A DNA stretch of 42,106 nt from Spirogloea muscicola (GCA_009602725.1 WELB01000047.1:444713-486818); one strand, 5' to 3'; shown: positions 1 to 11,760, counted from the first letter of the stretch. Notes: a model not told the origin generated them from the sequence alone. Program-made: numbers and translations.

Positions 1-180
1 ACTATCCCCCTGACGAAAGCCGGAGGCCGCAGCGAGAGCACGGCCAGCACGCAGATGCAAGGCGTGGGCCATGGACCGCTGGAGGGAGACGGACAAGCGC
101 ATACGATACACCTGAGCCCACGAGCCAGCGGCGTTGAAGTCAGCCGGCTCACCGCGCCTGCGGGACACAGCGCGCCGTGA
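1..180 (-). repeat. R2 repeat module, edge copy
   Basis: This stretch matches, in reverse orientation, 12934-13100. It also matches 32831-32895 in the same orientation, and part of it recurs at 1069-1135. Shared landmarks are a CCCCCTGACGAAAGCCGG-like start, a GGCGTGGGCC segment and a segment ending near GTCAGCCGGCTCACC. It probably continues left of the window. Short open frames inside it are not conserved as protein. I regard it as part of a non-coding dispersed element. Confidence 0.75.
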
Positions 181-1560
181 AAGCCTGGCCATAGAGGAGT
201 AGAATTTCGTGTATTTGAAACAAACGAAGAGGGGCTGGCAAACAAGGGGGCGATGGGTCTGAAAGGCCAGCCCATAAGCCAAATGGACCAATGGATCCGA
301 AGGGGCCGGAAAGTGCTAAGCCACACCTGCGCATGTAGCCTTTATGTGAAGTAAGCGCGGCCAGATTAAGTGGTGGCTGGGAGAGGCCAGCCCAAAGCAA
401 GCGCGGCCAGATCAACTGGTGGCTGGGAGAGGCCAGCCCACAGGAATGGACAAGGTCTGAAGGAGCCGGAGTGCTGAGGACTGAGACGGCAGCTTCATGT
501 GCGCTTGATTTGCGCTTTTCCAAAGGGGGCGATGGTAGTGAAAGGAGATGAGAAGCAGCTCTATGAAAAGGGGGGAGGGCTGTGAAAAGTCAGCCCACAA
601 ATAATTGAACAAGCCTTTTAAAACAGTCGGACTTTGACTATCATGCAGAAGAAAAGAAGAAAGTGGCACTCCCAATGGGGGCAAGGGCTGTGAAAATGAA
701 GAGCTCGCCCATTTAGGATAGGGGCTGTGAAAAGCCAGCCCGAAAAGGCGCGTGACCAGGGGTAAAGTAGCATATAGGGCCACCACACTCAGGTCATGTG
801 CAAGTAATGGAATAGGATACTTCTGCAGCATTCAACATGAGATGAGAAGGTGGTAATGACATGTGCAATTTGACCTCATACTCTTTGCTCTGCAAGGGGC
901 TGGAAAAAGCCAGCCCAGAAAAGAATGAACAAAGGACGAGAAAGCGCTAAAAAAAGCGCTAAGCAGCTACGGAGGGGCCTGAAGATGCTACGTCAGAACC
1001 GGGGGAGGATGGACCACTCAGTAATTACGAGTGAGGAGCCTCAAATCCGACAAACTAGCTGCCGGAAAACTATCCCCCTGCCGAAAGCCTGAGGCCGCAG
1101 CGAGAGCACGGCAAGCGCGCAGATGCAAGGCGTGGGCATGCAGAGCACGAGACCATTAAGAAGAAAGGGCTCGCCCATCGAGAATAGGGGCTGGAAAAGC
1201 CAGCCCATAAAAGAAGGAACAAAGTACGACAAGGGGGCCAGGGGAAGCGCTAAGAAATACAAGCCCAACAAGAAAGGCTAGCAGCGCAGTAAACCCTATT
1301 CAGCAGCCGCAAGTTAGGGGATTCCCAGCAGCCGGTAAGAAGTCGCCTCTAGCTGATGTGAAAGGCCAGCCCAGAAAGTATGGACAAGGCCCAAGGCATG
1401 CAGGCCCTTCAGGACCTTGTCCGTTTCATTTGGGCTTGCGATGTAGCACTTGCATAAACATTGTGAAATCAGCGCCTCTCGGATCTTTTCATCATTTCCA
1501 CATTCCTGGGCTGGTGGGGATTTCATAGCCCTCACCCCTTTTTCGGACAGCCACTTTCAT
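181..1560. repeat. block of degenerate hairpin repeats (R1 family)
   Basis: The block holds about eight copies of the hairpin core (a GGGCTG arm, a short purine-rich loop, then CCAGCCC). Copies lie near 254-273, 375-394, 421-440, 577-597, 721-741, 896-917, 1187-1206 and 1357-1373. Many are followed by an AGAATGGACAAGGTC-like tail and a GGGGCCGGAAAGCGCTAA-like segment. An R3 fragment (rev-comp of 5497-5515) lies near 208-229 and an R2 copy at about 1020-1135. I see no gene; the open frames follow the repeats. Confidence 0.7.
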
Positions 1561-2547
1561 TGGGCTGGCTTTCACAGCAATCGCCCCCGTTAGAAGCACC
1601 TCTTTCTTCGGTGTATGAAAAGAGCACACAATGCCCATTCCATTATCTTGTGAGCACTCTGGCTAGCCTTCGCAGCCGATCTTTCAAAGCACCTCATCTA
1701 TATGGAGGAGATAGCAGTGCGGCAGTCAAGGAGCACACTGCCTTCGGAAGTGGACTGCTTTCACGGAATTTGATGGATGTGCCCCTGCCTGCCCTGCACA
1801 GGCCTTCACATGCTGGGCGGATGTACCCAACAAATAACTATAGATATTCAGCATTCAGATGCATCAGGGATCTGTGCGACATTGCTTCGTTGTGGCACTT
1901 AAACATGCAGGTATTGGGCACCTATTGAGATTCAACTGTTAAGAAGTACATCATATGCATGCATCTCCATTTCATGCAACAGTATATAGCAGGGCCAGCT
2001 TCACGTGGACAAGACAAGAGGAGGAGGCATGACAAAAGTGTGAAGGACCTTATTGGCAAGCAGGTAACAGGTATCAGACACTGCCTGCAGCACGGGGATC
2101 ACTGGGAGAGCCCCCTCGGCAGTATCAAGCCGTGCTAAGAAAGACTGCTAATTCTCTGGAAATTTATGTGCTAGTGCTACAATGTGGAGGCGGACCACTC
2201 TGCCAAAGCCAGCTCTGCCGCCGATGAATTGGCGCCACTATTACCAAGCACTAATGGTGGGGCCTAGACAAGACTACCTGTAGAGTACAGTGTGGTGTGA
2301 TGGATGATGTTTCAAATCAAGGTCATCCAAGTGGAGTAGAGGAGGTTGAGGATGATTAACAACTGGAGGAAGCGCAGTGGCAAGGGCAAATGCTGCAGTA
2401 GTGCCCGCAGTAACAGAGCCTCAACCTACCCGCACTTAACGATGGCCGTGGCGAGAGGGACCTGCCTTGGCGGTCGCTCGCCGTGTGGTAAGACCTGCCG
2501 CGATGGTGGAGACCTGCTGCAGCGGTGCTGGCAAGTGCACTGTGTGC
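1561..2547. other. intergenic, one degenerate repeat copy, otherwise nothing recognised
   Basis: A reverse-orientation hairpin copy lies at 1561-1580. The rest shows no conserved protein segment and no splice-consistent exon. From about 2300 it becomes the downstream flank of the minus-strand universal stress protein gene, so part is probably its 3' UTR. Confidence 0.5.
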
Positions 2548-4482
2548 TCATTGGTAGAACTCCGCAATCTTGGCCATGGTGTAGGCGCGATCCATAGCAG
2601 TGGGACTGTGACGGTCACCATGGCTGCCGCCATGGGCTGCACCTGTGACTGCGCTGGTGCGGTCGAGAGTGAGGCTGCGGCGATCACGGTCGTTGCTGAT
2701 GCTCGTGCGCATGGTGAACCAGAGCTCCGCTCGCGGCCCTTCTGCAGCATCCTCACTCTCCTCCTCAGATGAGCCCCCGGAGCCCTCGAGGCCTGCCGGC
2801 CCCACCTTCGCAGCTGCCATGGCAGCGGTGCTGCTGAGCAGGCTGCTGGCTGCCACCAGGACCTGCTCGGTGGCTGGGTGACCTGTTGCAGTCGCTTCCC
2901 CACCCGGGGGGCAGTGCCGCCAGTTCCGGGTGGTGGAGGAGCAGGAAGAGGATAGCGAGTTGCGGCCCGAGGCGTAAGGCGTTGAAAGCTCAGAGCCAGG
3001 CGGCGAGAGACTGGCAGTCCGCGACAGACCTACACCACAAGCAATCGAATACAGAAGCACATCAGCTCTCAATACAATCATCCTTTCTAAGCTAGGAGCA
3101 GCAATGATCACGCATCTTGCTGCAGGCGGCTGTGTCTGCTGTTGCACATGGACTGGAAGGGGGGGGGGGAAGAGCAGATAAGAGCGAGCTAAAGCACCGA
3201 AGCTGGAAGGTGGGAGAGGAAAGGGAGAAAAAGAGGTGGCAGGAGGACTGGGGAGAGAGGGAGGAGGGGGAAGGAGGCAAGAGCATGAGGGGCTGTGAGT
3301 ATGGTGGGGGATAGAATCAAACGGTCCATGGCTGCGGGGCTCACCATCGATATCAGGGCTTATTGGCCAGGGCAGGCCCTGCTCCTGGTACAGCGGGCAG
3401 CCACGCTCGATGACGTAGAGCGAGCACGTCTGCGGCCGGTGCTTGATCAGGAACCGAGCCGTTGTGCCAAGCGCCCTGCAGTTCACATCGATCGAGCATG
3501 GCAGCTCAGGCTCGCATCCCCAAGAGAGGTAGACTGCAATCAGGGCAAGCGGCAGTAAAGATAGCACCAGCCCACAACATACTGGCGATGTCCCGCAATG
3601 AGGCCCAAGCGAGCTCACCTCCCGGTGCGGGTGGCGCTGCGGCCCAGGACAAGGGCGTGCGCGCCCTGCCGGATCAGCTCCTCCAGGACGCCGGGGCCCT
3701 CCTCGGGCGCCATCACTGCCCGTGTCTCCACGTAGACCTGGCAGTGGGCGGCATAAGCCGTCGACGTCAGGACGTGGGCCTGTGCGGCGTCCCCGCAGCG
3801 GATCTTGGCAAATTGGCGACAATCTAAGAGGGTCGAATTGCAGCCGCCACCTCGCTGACGGCGACGGCCTGAGCACCGCAAGCAACGGCCTGCCATGACC
3901 CTTCCCGCTATCGCTGCTTCTGCCAGGTTGCTCACCTGGAACTGCTCGGCAAAGGCCTTCAGCTTGTCCATGAACGGCGCGACGGTGGCCACGAGGTGGT
4001 TGCTGAACGCGCGCTGCCGTCGCGCAGCATCGTCCTCCTCGTCGCCCTCCGCCTCCCAGTCTACGAGCGCCGGGCAGCGAGCATCAGTGGCCTGCTCGCC
4101 TCCGGGGTCTCGCTATGAGCGCTGCCGGTAGCGGGAGCAGCAAGCGCCAGCCAGGGAACACCAGTGCAAAGGGGCAAAGCTCCACCATTACCACCACCAC
4201 CACCACCACCACCACCACCACCACCAGGGCACACCGAAGCTCACCGAGGGAGGAGACGGTCACGCAACCGAGGACGTGGGCGAAGCGGGCGAGGCCGCCA
4301 TGGCCGGCGGCGCGCCGCTTGGGGCGGGCGTTCGCAGTGCGGAGGTCGAGGTCCGTGACGGCGTGGACGAGGACCAGGGCCTCCCGGTGGTCGCGCACGT
4401 TGGTGAGCGCCCACAGGATCGCGTCCTTGGACGTGTACAGGTCCTCGTTCACGACCACCACGATGCGGTCGTCCACGCCCAT
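2548..4482 (-). CDS. universal stress protein (USP) domain protein, plant-kinase-type USP, 5 exons
   Basis: Exons (minus strand): 4482-4245, 4060-3936, 3803-3619, 3475-3345 and 2882-2548. All junctions are GT-AG, all phases join, and the product is 337 residues. The USP fold starts almost at the N-terminus (DRIVVVVNEDLYTS, then KDAILWALTNV and ALVLVHAV) and closes with HALVLGRSATRTGR, spliced to ALGTTARFLIKHRPQTCSLY. That last strand and helix resemble the USP domain found at the N-terminus of plant U-box receptor-like kinases more than bacterial UspA. No kinase or U-box domain follows. Instead there is a tail of about 110 residues with an acidic patch (SSEEESEDAAEG) and basic Ser/Thr sites (RTSIS, RRSLTLDRTS), ending AKIAEFYQ. 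USP domains bind ATP or related ligands in stress signalling, but the ligand here is unknown. The ATG at 4482 is the first in frame; a TTG-initiated extension to 4569 was not used. Intron 1 carries an ACC microsatellite. Confidence 0.85.
4188..4227. repeat. (ACC)n microsatellite in USP intron 1
   Basis: About a dozen uninterrupted ACC/CCA triplets lie inside the first intron of the minus-strand USP gene. Proline- or threonine-rich open frames across it are artefacts of the repeat. Confidence 0.9.
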
Positions 4483-5335
4483 GGCCCGCAGCCCGTCCCG
4501 GCGCTCCTCCTGACGGCGGCGCCGCGGCGCTGGCCCGCTCGGCGGAGACGGCGGAGCTGTGGTGGGCAAGCGATGGCGGCTGGGCTTGGCTCGTTGGGGA
4601 AGAGGTAAGGGGGGGGGGACAATGGCTGGGCCGGGGGCCAGCTTGAAGTGTGGGCAAGGGGGAGAGGGGGGCGGGGGGGCCGCCCTCCCTCCCCGACGGG
4701 CGCTCCTGCGACTGTGTGCGCCCCTCGCCTCCCGCCCGGCGGCCCGGGGGGGGGCCCACCTCCCCCTCCCCCCCCCTNACCCCGCAGGGGCCCCCCCCCC
4801 TCACCCCCGGCGGCCGCGGTGATCCGCTCCTGCAGTGATCTGTCAGGTGGGCCCAGCAGTTCTCTGTCGCCACCCGCGCCGGGCGCGGACGGCACGTTGC
4901 CGCGTCACGACGGGCCGCGGGGGGCGGCTCCCGCCGCGGACTCCGGGCGGCCAGTCCCACGTGCCTTCGACCGCCCACATCGGACGGGTGTCCGCGGCCG
5001 CGATGATCCCGGCGGGTCAGGTGACCGCCCGATGAGTGACGGTAGCAGATATCTCTCGGCCGCGGGCCCCGTGCGGAGCGCGTGCGCCCGTGCGGACGTA
5101 CCAGTGGCGGCACGACTTGGGCGGGAGCTGGGCCGTACGGGCGCACGACCTGCGCGAGCGGCCTCGCGCCCCACCCGCTCCACCGTTACGGAGGAGTAAA
5201 GGGCCCCCGGCCCCCATTGGTCCCATCTATCGCGACGGGGGTCCCCGCCCCCGATTGGCCCCATCTAACGCCACCCGGGCGTGTGATGTGCAGAACCGGG
5301 GCCAGGTTCGATGAAATCAAAGTTCCGCCCGAAGG
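4483..5335 (-). promoter_or_regulatory. GC-rich upstream region of the USP gene with CCAAT-type boxes and a single N
   Basis: This is a very GC-rich, CpG-rich stretch immediately upstream of the USP start codon, with long G and C homopolymers (4609-4618, 4747-4777) and one N at 4778. Two similar ATTGG motifs lie about 40 bp apart near 5216-5220 and 5254-5258 in GC-rich context, and read as CCAAT on the minus strand. I infer a promoter or CpG-island-like region. No TATA box was placed. Open frames on both strands here are composition artefacts. Confidence 0.45.
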
Positions 5336-5740
5336 GGCGATCGCTGTGAGAGAAAGAGCGAGAGAGGAAGGCCAGCCAAGTGAAAGGCCAGCTAAGAGAA
5401 TGCAAATCGATGTCCGAATGGGCCGCAAATAGTCGATTCGGCCTCCGCAGCGCCCCCCGTTGTGCTTGCCTTTGTACTTGGCCATTTGGCCTTCGTTTGT
5501 TTCAAATACACGGAATTCCCCGTTGTGTATAAGAAGAAAGTGCTCGCCCATAGAGAAGAGGGGCTGGCAAAGCCAGCCCAGAAAAGAATGGACAATGTCC
5601 AAAGCCAAAGAAAGGCCCCGCAGTCGCTGCTTAGCTCGTAGTTTGGCCCCTTCGAACCTTGTCAATTCTTTTCGGGCTGGCTTCTCACAGCCCTTGCCCC
5701 CATTGGGAGAGCCACTTCTCTCTTCAAAGAAAGAGGAGCC
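5336..5740 (+). repeat. R3 fragment followed by intact R1 hairpin-repeat copies
   Basis: An R3-type segment lies at about 5462-5515 (TGTGCTTGCCTTTGTACTTG, then TTTCAAATACACGGAATTCC). It is followed by the best hairpin of the family at 5561-5579, GGGCTGGCAAAGCCAGCCC, a perfect 8-bp stem with AAA loop. A near-intact R1 unit in the opposite orientation occupies about 5620-5725. Over about 95 bp that unit is essentially identical to the units at 13192-13590 and to the reverse complement of 32634-32738. Confidence 0.85.
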
Positions 5741-6480
5741 GGAAAAAGGACTACACTGCAAAGCACTGCAAAACACAGACGATGCAGAGGGAAGCTCAGT
5801 ACAAACGAGTGAGCAACATCAGGTCTGAGTAGCTCGCTGCAGGGAAAGAGGCACTCCGCCGAGACCCAGAGGCGGCGGCTATAGCACGGCCTGCTCGCGT
5901 GTGGACGGCGTGGGACGGCGTGTATATAGGTTGATCACAGATTAGAAGGCGACATTGTGTGGGGCTTGCGCAGGTGGGCCACTACATGGGCAGCAATCTG
6001 GCCTGCCACGTTACATAGTGCTGGCACGGTGGCCCTGCAAGACCACTCCGTCTGCAAAGCAAGTGGCTCGTTCCAGCCCCTATCCTCAATGGGCGAGCCC
6101 TTCTTCTTCTCCAAGAGGGCGGAGGGCCCCGCAAGCCAGGGCGGGGAGCCCCGAGAACCGGGGCCCAGACCCCAGATGGAAGAAGTGAGCTCTTCCAAGG
6201 GGGCGAGGGCTGTGAAATACAAGATTGACAAGGTCCGAAGGGGCCGAAAAGCGCTGAAATACATAATGTAGGCAGGTACCATGTAGGATGACTTAGTAAC
6301 ATACACTTCAGCAGCCGCAAGTCAGAAAAGGGAAACAGCTCTTCCAATTTTCAGCAATGGCTTTGAGAGGCCAGCCCAAAAGAATGTACAAGGTCTGAAA
6401 GGGCCGGAAGGAGAGATATAAGTTTCCAAGACGTCAGTGAGAGGCGCTCAATAACCTCGGCTCACCAAGTGCAATCAGAA
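5741..6480. repeat. degenerate repeat fragments
   Basis: R1-like pieces lie at about 6080-6260 (CAATGGGCGAGCCC on one strand; GGGCGAGGGCTGTGAAAT and AAGGTCCGAAGGGGCCG on the other) and at 6340-6410 (TTGAGAGGCCAGCCC, then AAGGTCTGAAAGGGCCGG). No exon with a recognisable family match or consistent splice frame was found. Confidence 0.55.
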
Positions 6481-7300
6481 TAACTAGAGGGCGGAAAGGC
6501 GTCCTGACGGAAGCGGGAGGCAGCAGCCAAAGCGCGACCTGTTCGCATGTTGACGGCAAATGGTAAGGACCGCTGGAGGGCCCCAGAATAAAAAAGAAGC
6601 AGAAAGCATCGACACGAAGGTGGTCAACAGAGGCTGGTGAAATCTGGACGGGCCGGTAGGGGGGGGCTCGCCCATAGGAAAAGAGGGGCTAGCGGTAGGA
6701 CTCGAGGACAGCAAGAGTGGCTCGCCTGAGGACGGTACTTACAGTTCACGAAGGGGGGGGGGGCGGCAGTGGTGGATAAGACTGCCTCCATCTCCAGTCC
6801 AAAGAGCCGTTGATGCCAAAAATAAAGCAAAAGGGAGGTGATGCCACCAGCGGCCTCTGGCTTCCGCAAGTTCCTTCTTCCAAAAATAAGCTCCAAAGCG
6901 TGGGGGCGGGGGGGATCCGAGTACGTGATACAATCATCACGCGCCGTCCAAGTTAGAAAAGGGCGCAAGCGGTGCCGTCAAGCAATAGACGTAGCATAGC
7001 GCGAAGCTGGCCCCCGTGAGGGCCGCGACCGCGACCGAGGCTGCGCCGACCCGGCTCCGATTGGGGGGCTCTCGTCGGGCGCTCCCATTGGGCGCTGCCT
7101 CACTGCCGCTTGGCTTGTCTCGCTTGGCGCCTTCTGCGGGGAAACAGCTTCCCAATGTAAAGCAAAGGCACCTGTACGGCGGATGTCTCTTCTGCGGGGA
7201 CGTTTAGGGACGTCCCGCCGCGCCGCGGCGCCAATCGCAGCGGCGCCCTCCCACCCTGCCGCTCCGCCCTTCTACTCCCCCTGCCTCCCCCCTACTCCTG
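6481..7300. other. intergenic; GC-rich island at about 6960-7270, no confirmed gene
   Basis: A CpG-rich island carries two ATTGG motifs (about 7060 and 7087) and could be a promoter. On the minus strand a hydrophobic run (VAVAALTGASFALCYVYC) can be read at about 7050-6990, but its frame has no ATG and no supported splice partner. A donor-like GTAAGT at about 6738 on the minus strand also has no partner. I see no supportable gene. Confidence 0.35.
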
Positions 7301-7392
7301 AGCGGGTCAGCTTAGCAGCAGGTGACGTACGTTTGTCAATGTGCTTGCATTTGTACTTGGCCACACAGGCCCCTCCATCTCTTAATACACAC
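7299..7392 (+). repeat. R3 repeat copy
   Basis: This copy begins GAGCGGGTCAGCTTAGCAGC and ends near the CACACAGGCCCCTCCATC segment. It aligns by eye with 7648-7745, 32150-32245 and 33840-33940. All share a GTACTTGGCCAC-like core followed by a CCTCCATC- or CCTTCGATGG-like segment. Confidence 0.7.
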
Positions 7393-7532
7393 TCATTTTT
7401 CCTACTCCTGCTTTGCCCATGCCCTGCACCAAAGAGCTGGGCGAGCTCTACTTGGTGGCAGAAGAGAGCAAGCGCGGCCAGAAGGGCTTGGTATTCGTTA
7501 TCTGGTTTCAGGCATCAATTAGAGACCTCTCT

Positions 7533-7745
7533 GTGTCCCCCTTAGCTAGCTCATTGCCCCGTAACAGGACATTTGTAAGGCTAGAATTGGCCTCACTTTC
7601 AATGTCATGCGAACCGCGCGCCTTCTCTCTGTGTTGAACCGTGATTACTGAGCGGGTCAATTTGTTGTGGGTGATGTACGCCATCCAATGTGTTGGCCTT
7701 TCTACTTGGCCGTTTTGGCCTTCGATGGTTTCAAATACACGGAAA
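7533..7745 (+). repeat. longer R3 repeat copy
   Basis: This copy includes an upstream part, GGACATTTGTAAGGCTAGAA with its flanks, that recurs at 33444-33540. It continues into the GAGCGGGTCAATTTGTTG segment and ends in TTTCAAATACACGGAA, also seen at 5500-5517. It is probably a longer version of the same non-coding element. Confidence 0.7.
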
Positions 7746-7785
7746 TCTTCCCTACTCAACCCCCTCCCTCTCACGCTCTCGCCTC

Positions 7786-8108
<323 letters not shown>

Positions 8109-9720
8109 TCTTGCTCTTAACACTAGATGGATTTAAAAGGCAGTGATCTGAAGTGACGAGCTCAGTCAATTGATCAGAATAGCAATGTCAGGTCATGTTT
8201 CGGCATATAAGGATAGCCCTCAGAAAGCTATCGGCCACATTGAAACGGCTCCCAAGTACTCCATTCACATTGTTACATGTCACACACTTAAAGGGGACTA
8301 GGCCTTGCCAACCGCTACTGCGAGCAGCCCCTTCTTCGAGCTATTCCGTGCTTGCACTGCACGCACCGCTGCCTCAGGTCGTACATCTCCTGGTGTATCA
8401 TGAGGTAGCCTGCTTCTATGCCATTGCTGTCATCTCTTGCACTTGCTATGACAGTGTACATCGACACTGCCTCAGCTGCCTTTTACAACCTTGGCTGCTG
8501 CATCCGGGTTCTGTCAGGGCGACGCTTATCCGCCCTCTAAGTATTCCGATTCGCACTTGCTGACTCGAGGTTATTAAGCACCTCGTGCTGATGTTCTGGA
8601 GAATAACATCCTGCTTCGTATGCCTTTCAGACCTTATGCCTTTCACAGCCACTTCCTTATACAGGCTGTTTCCACAACCCGGCTCTTTCTATCTTGCTTG
8701 TCACGTGTGTCTGAGGAAGGCAAGGAGCACATGCATCAATCGCATACTATGATATAGTCACTGCTAGATGCCGTTCAAGTCAGTGGCATCTTGGGGCGTC
8801 TCCCTTTATCTCCTCCACCTTCTTGGCTGGCCTTTCACAGCTACCGCCTCCTCTTTGGAAGGCACTTTCTACTTTGTTTACTCTACTTGAAGTAGGTCAG
8901 ACTGTGTTTTCACTGACCATACCTTTATCACTTGCTCGGGGCCACCCACACCGATGGGCGTGTGAGCTTGATCCACATCTTCAGAAATACTGCCCTTAGC
9001 CCTTCGTCGTGATAAATGCCAATGCCACCGCCGCCGCCAGGCCAAGGCAAATTGGCTCACTAAACGATTGGCCACAATGACATTGAGAAGGGGCGGTGAG
9101 CTTTTTCTTCTCAAATTTGACGGCACAATCTCAAAAATTTACAGACACTCTCCACTATGTTGCTACCGTACAAACGTCATTAGCAGAAAATCTGATACAC
9201 AATGTATCTCAGCCGAAAACATCGGGGTGTATGTGCTGATGAGACAGTCTCTGCAGACCCCACGAGGCAAATAAAGCATAGAAGAGGGCACATTAGCATC
9301 AAACCTCTCACTTGGTTTGGCAGCTCCCAAGGAGGCTGCATGCGGGCCACTGCGCTGAAGGAATGAGGCCTGCAAAGGCTAAGCCGTCCCCAATGTGGTC
9401 TGCGCAATATGCACAATAATCGATCTACCTAGGAAGAGCGGAGCAATTTGTTTACAGAACTGACTGTGTCTCACAGTGCTGAAGAAGATACTGCCACTGT
9501 ATAATTCAAGGTAGCCCCTCTTGCAGCGGAGTGCACACCCTTGATTGTCACACGCGGATGTGACTGTACTCAGCGCAACCTGGAAGAAAACGACAGCGAG
9601 GACTAAAGTATCAATGACCTTGTATGACGAATTTCTTCAAGAACTAGTCAGAACATCATAATTTGAGAGGAGTCAAGTGTTAATGTCAAGAGTTGACATG
9701 CAGGAGCAAGGCTGTTGAGG
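8109..9720. other. intergenic region with one degenerate repeat copy
   Basis: A weak reverse-orientation R1 copy lies at about 8820-8870 (TGGCTGGCCTTTCACAGC, then CCGCCTCC). Elsewhere I see no conserved protein segment. The right end is the downstream flank of the minus-strand gene ending at 9721. Confidence 0.45.
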
Positions 9721-10683
9721 TCAGAAGTACGAACGGGTGGGAAGCACGGGCTTCAAGTCCACGCGAATGTTGAGCTCCCTGACACGCGCCAGCACGCGCT
9801 CGTGCTCGGTCTCTGTGAACAGCCTCAGCAGAGACTCCGTAAGCTTTCCAGCCAGCAGCGTCCTCTGCCACCCCAAACAGAGCATGGCAGTAAAAGTTAG
9901 TGGCACTGCCCACTTCGTGCACTCCATAACTCTACCTCTATAGTCAGATACTCAAGGCCTCAGCTGCCAGATTGCTGCATGCTTAAGGGGCTACAATCAC
10001 ACAACCAAGCAAGAGAAGCTCTGACTCAGCCATGGACCTCCAGTATGTGGGGCAACAGGTCTAGAGCTGAGGTGCCAGAGTCTGACAGTGGCCTTCTGTA
10101 GTAAAAGATAATCAGCGCTTAAACGCTGGAGGAAGGCTAGATGGGAAAGCTGCCTGCTTCAGAAGGCTAGGGACATGACAGCCACTGCTTTGCTGCTGAC
10201 TGCTGTGCTGAGGTGCTGAGAGCTGCGAATGGGTTAGGCTCATTACCAACTTAACCCCGACAATTAGGAGCTAAGGTAGATTAACGGAAAGGATCCCAGC
10301 TGAGCTTTAAGGGCAGCTATGTGAAAGTACGACCATAAGGGCACCCAGCGTCAAGACTGTCAGCCAATCTGAAGGGCAGAGGCGGACCTAACGGAGGTGG
10401 CGCCGAAGCGGCCGTCTAACCGAGCACCAAGGCGGCCATCTGAGCGGCAGCGGAAGCTGGCCGTGAGTGAGCGGCGGGGGACCTGGAAGAGCTCCTCGAC
10501 GACGTGCTCGGGCAGCGCGGCGAGACTCTCGACGCGGCCGATGTTGGCCGCCACGGCGCGCAGCGCCAGCTCGTAGAGCGACGGCGGCGGCCGCTGCTGC
10601 TGCGCGCGGCGGCCGGCGGCGGCGGCACTCTGAGCACTGTGCAGCTCCCTCTCCAGGCAGGAGGAAGGTTGCCCGCGCCTAAA
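9721..10683 (-). CDS. unrecognised small protein, two supported exons, 5' end unresolved
   Basis: The last exon, 9864-9721, reads RTLLAGKLTESLLRLFTE... and ends ...VLPTRSYF plus stop. It is joined in phase 0 by an intron (10482-9865) to an exon ending at 10483 that reads SLYELALRAVAANIGRV, then ESLAALPEHVVEELFQ. The spliced reading LPEHVVEELFQ-RTLLAGKLTESLL is continuous, helical and Leu-rich, reminiscent of short F-box/LRR-adjacent helical proteins, but I do not recognise the family. The upstream exon stays open through a Gln/Pro/Ala-rich stretch to about 10683 with no in-frame ATG. A further upstream exon is therefore likely, or the GC-rich 5' end contains an error. The donor (GTCCCC) is weak. 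Confidence 0.55.
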
Positions 10684-10765
10684 CCCCCACCTCCCCGAAA
10701 GTCCCTCGTCCTTGCCGTCTGCCAGGTGTTCCCGCCGCCCCTGCCGGCTAATCCGCCGGGATCTC

Positions 10766-10799
10766 TGCAGCCGCCGCCGCCGACGCCGCCGACGCCGCC

Positions 10800-10830
<31 letters not shown>

Positions 10831-10833
10831 CAG
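10766..10833. repeat. (GCC)n tract
   Basis: Near-perfect GCC/CCG triplets lie just upstream of the minus-strand gene, within or near its promoter or 5' end. Proline- or arginine-rich frames here are repeat artefacts. Confidence 0.9.
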
Positions 10834-10984
10834 GCAGGCCCTGGGGCTCCTGACGGCAGCCGTTATCTGGCAACTGACGGCGTCGGCAGAGACTACCCGG
10901 CCCTCGGGGCGGGCTCTGCGCGTCTGCCACGTGGCTTCGTGGCGGCGGAGGCTGCAACTCTTCTGGAAGAACGGGATGGGGCAA

Positions 10985-11760
10985 TTACTTTCATCCGGTG
11001 GATTTATTTTTTCTTAATTAAACTTATTGACTTTTGGATTCACCGGCTGGCTCCCCCCGGTCGGAGGTTAACCAGGTAGGCCCGACCCCTAAAGCGGTGT
11101 GCATGATTTGAAACAATGGCCAGATCAAGCAAATTACTACGTAGGTAAAAGCTGGTGCAAGAAAAAAAAAGTTTATCCAGTGTAAGGCAACGGGTGTGAG
11201 AGGCCAGCACAACTGATGTACAAGGTCTGAGAGGGCGCGATGGCACGAAATACACGAAAATACTCTCCATGACTTCTGCAAGTGGCCGCTCAATAGCCTC
11301 TAGACAGCAAGTGCATGTCGGAGTAAGTAGAGGGTGGAGAATGGGGCTACAGGTTGGGGCAGGTGAAGGAGAGGCTCTTCAAGCAGGCCGTGCCATGGCT
11401 GCTGCTTCTGGGTCTCGTCGGGGTGCCTCTTTTCCAGCTGCAAGTTACTCCGACTTGCGGCAGCTGACTCGGGGTTACCACGCTCCCATCCGCTGTAGTC
11501 TCCTGCGTGACTATGTGTTTTGGCGCCTTTCGGCCCTTTGGACCTTGTACTTTCCTTTGGGCTGGCCTCTCACAGCCTTTGCCTTACTTTGGAGGAGCCC
11601 CTTCCTAGAAGGAGGGTGATGGCTGTGAGAAAAGAGGAGAGCTTCTGAAAGTGGCGGTGGCTGTGAGAAAGAAAATCGAGAACGTCCAAAGAGCCCGGAA
11701 AACGCAAACCACGAAAGACAGAAGCCACGAATGCGATGGACAACGATGAGGAAGCAGCTC
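10985..11760. repeat. repeat fragments, left part of the 11.0-13.7 kb repeat block
   Basis: An A/T-rich stretch at 11000-11035 is followed by a degenerate R1 copy at about 11188-11240 (GGTGTGAGAGGCCAGCAC, then AAGGTCTGAGAGGGC). A reverse copy lies at about 11518-11605 (CTTTGGGCTGGCCTCTCACA). A motif ACTTGCGGCAGCTGACTCGG with flanks at about 11440-11480 recalls sequence next to other copies. No gene was found. Confidence 0.55.

Noticed and set aside
149-1535. repeated frames containing WAGLSQP- or GLASHS-like peptides
   Set aside because: The peptides are translations of the hairpin repeat. They appear in several frames and orientations and are not a conserved protein.
2548-3885. 445-codon open frame on the minus strand
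   Set aside because: It reads through two USP introns. The splice-corrected model uses only parts of it and matches the USP fold.
4241-5264. long Pro/Arg/Gly-rich frames on both strands
   Set aside because: The very high GC content removes stop codons. The frames overlap each other, cross the N and have no domain.
6937-7155. minus-strand frame with a hydrophobic, membrane-like stretch
   Set aside because: The frame begins with TTG, not ATG, has no splice partner and lies in a GC-rich island.
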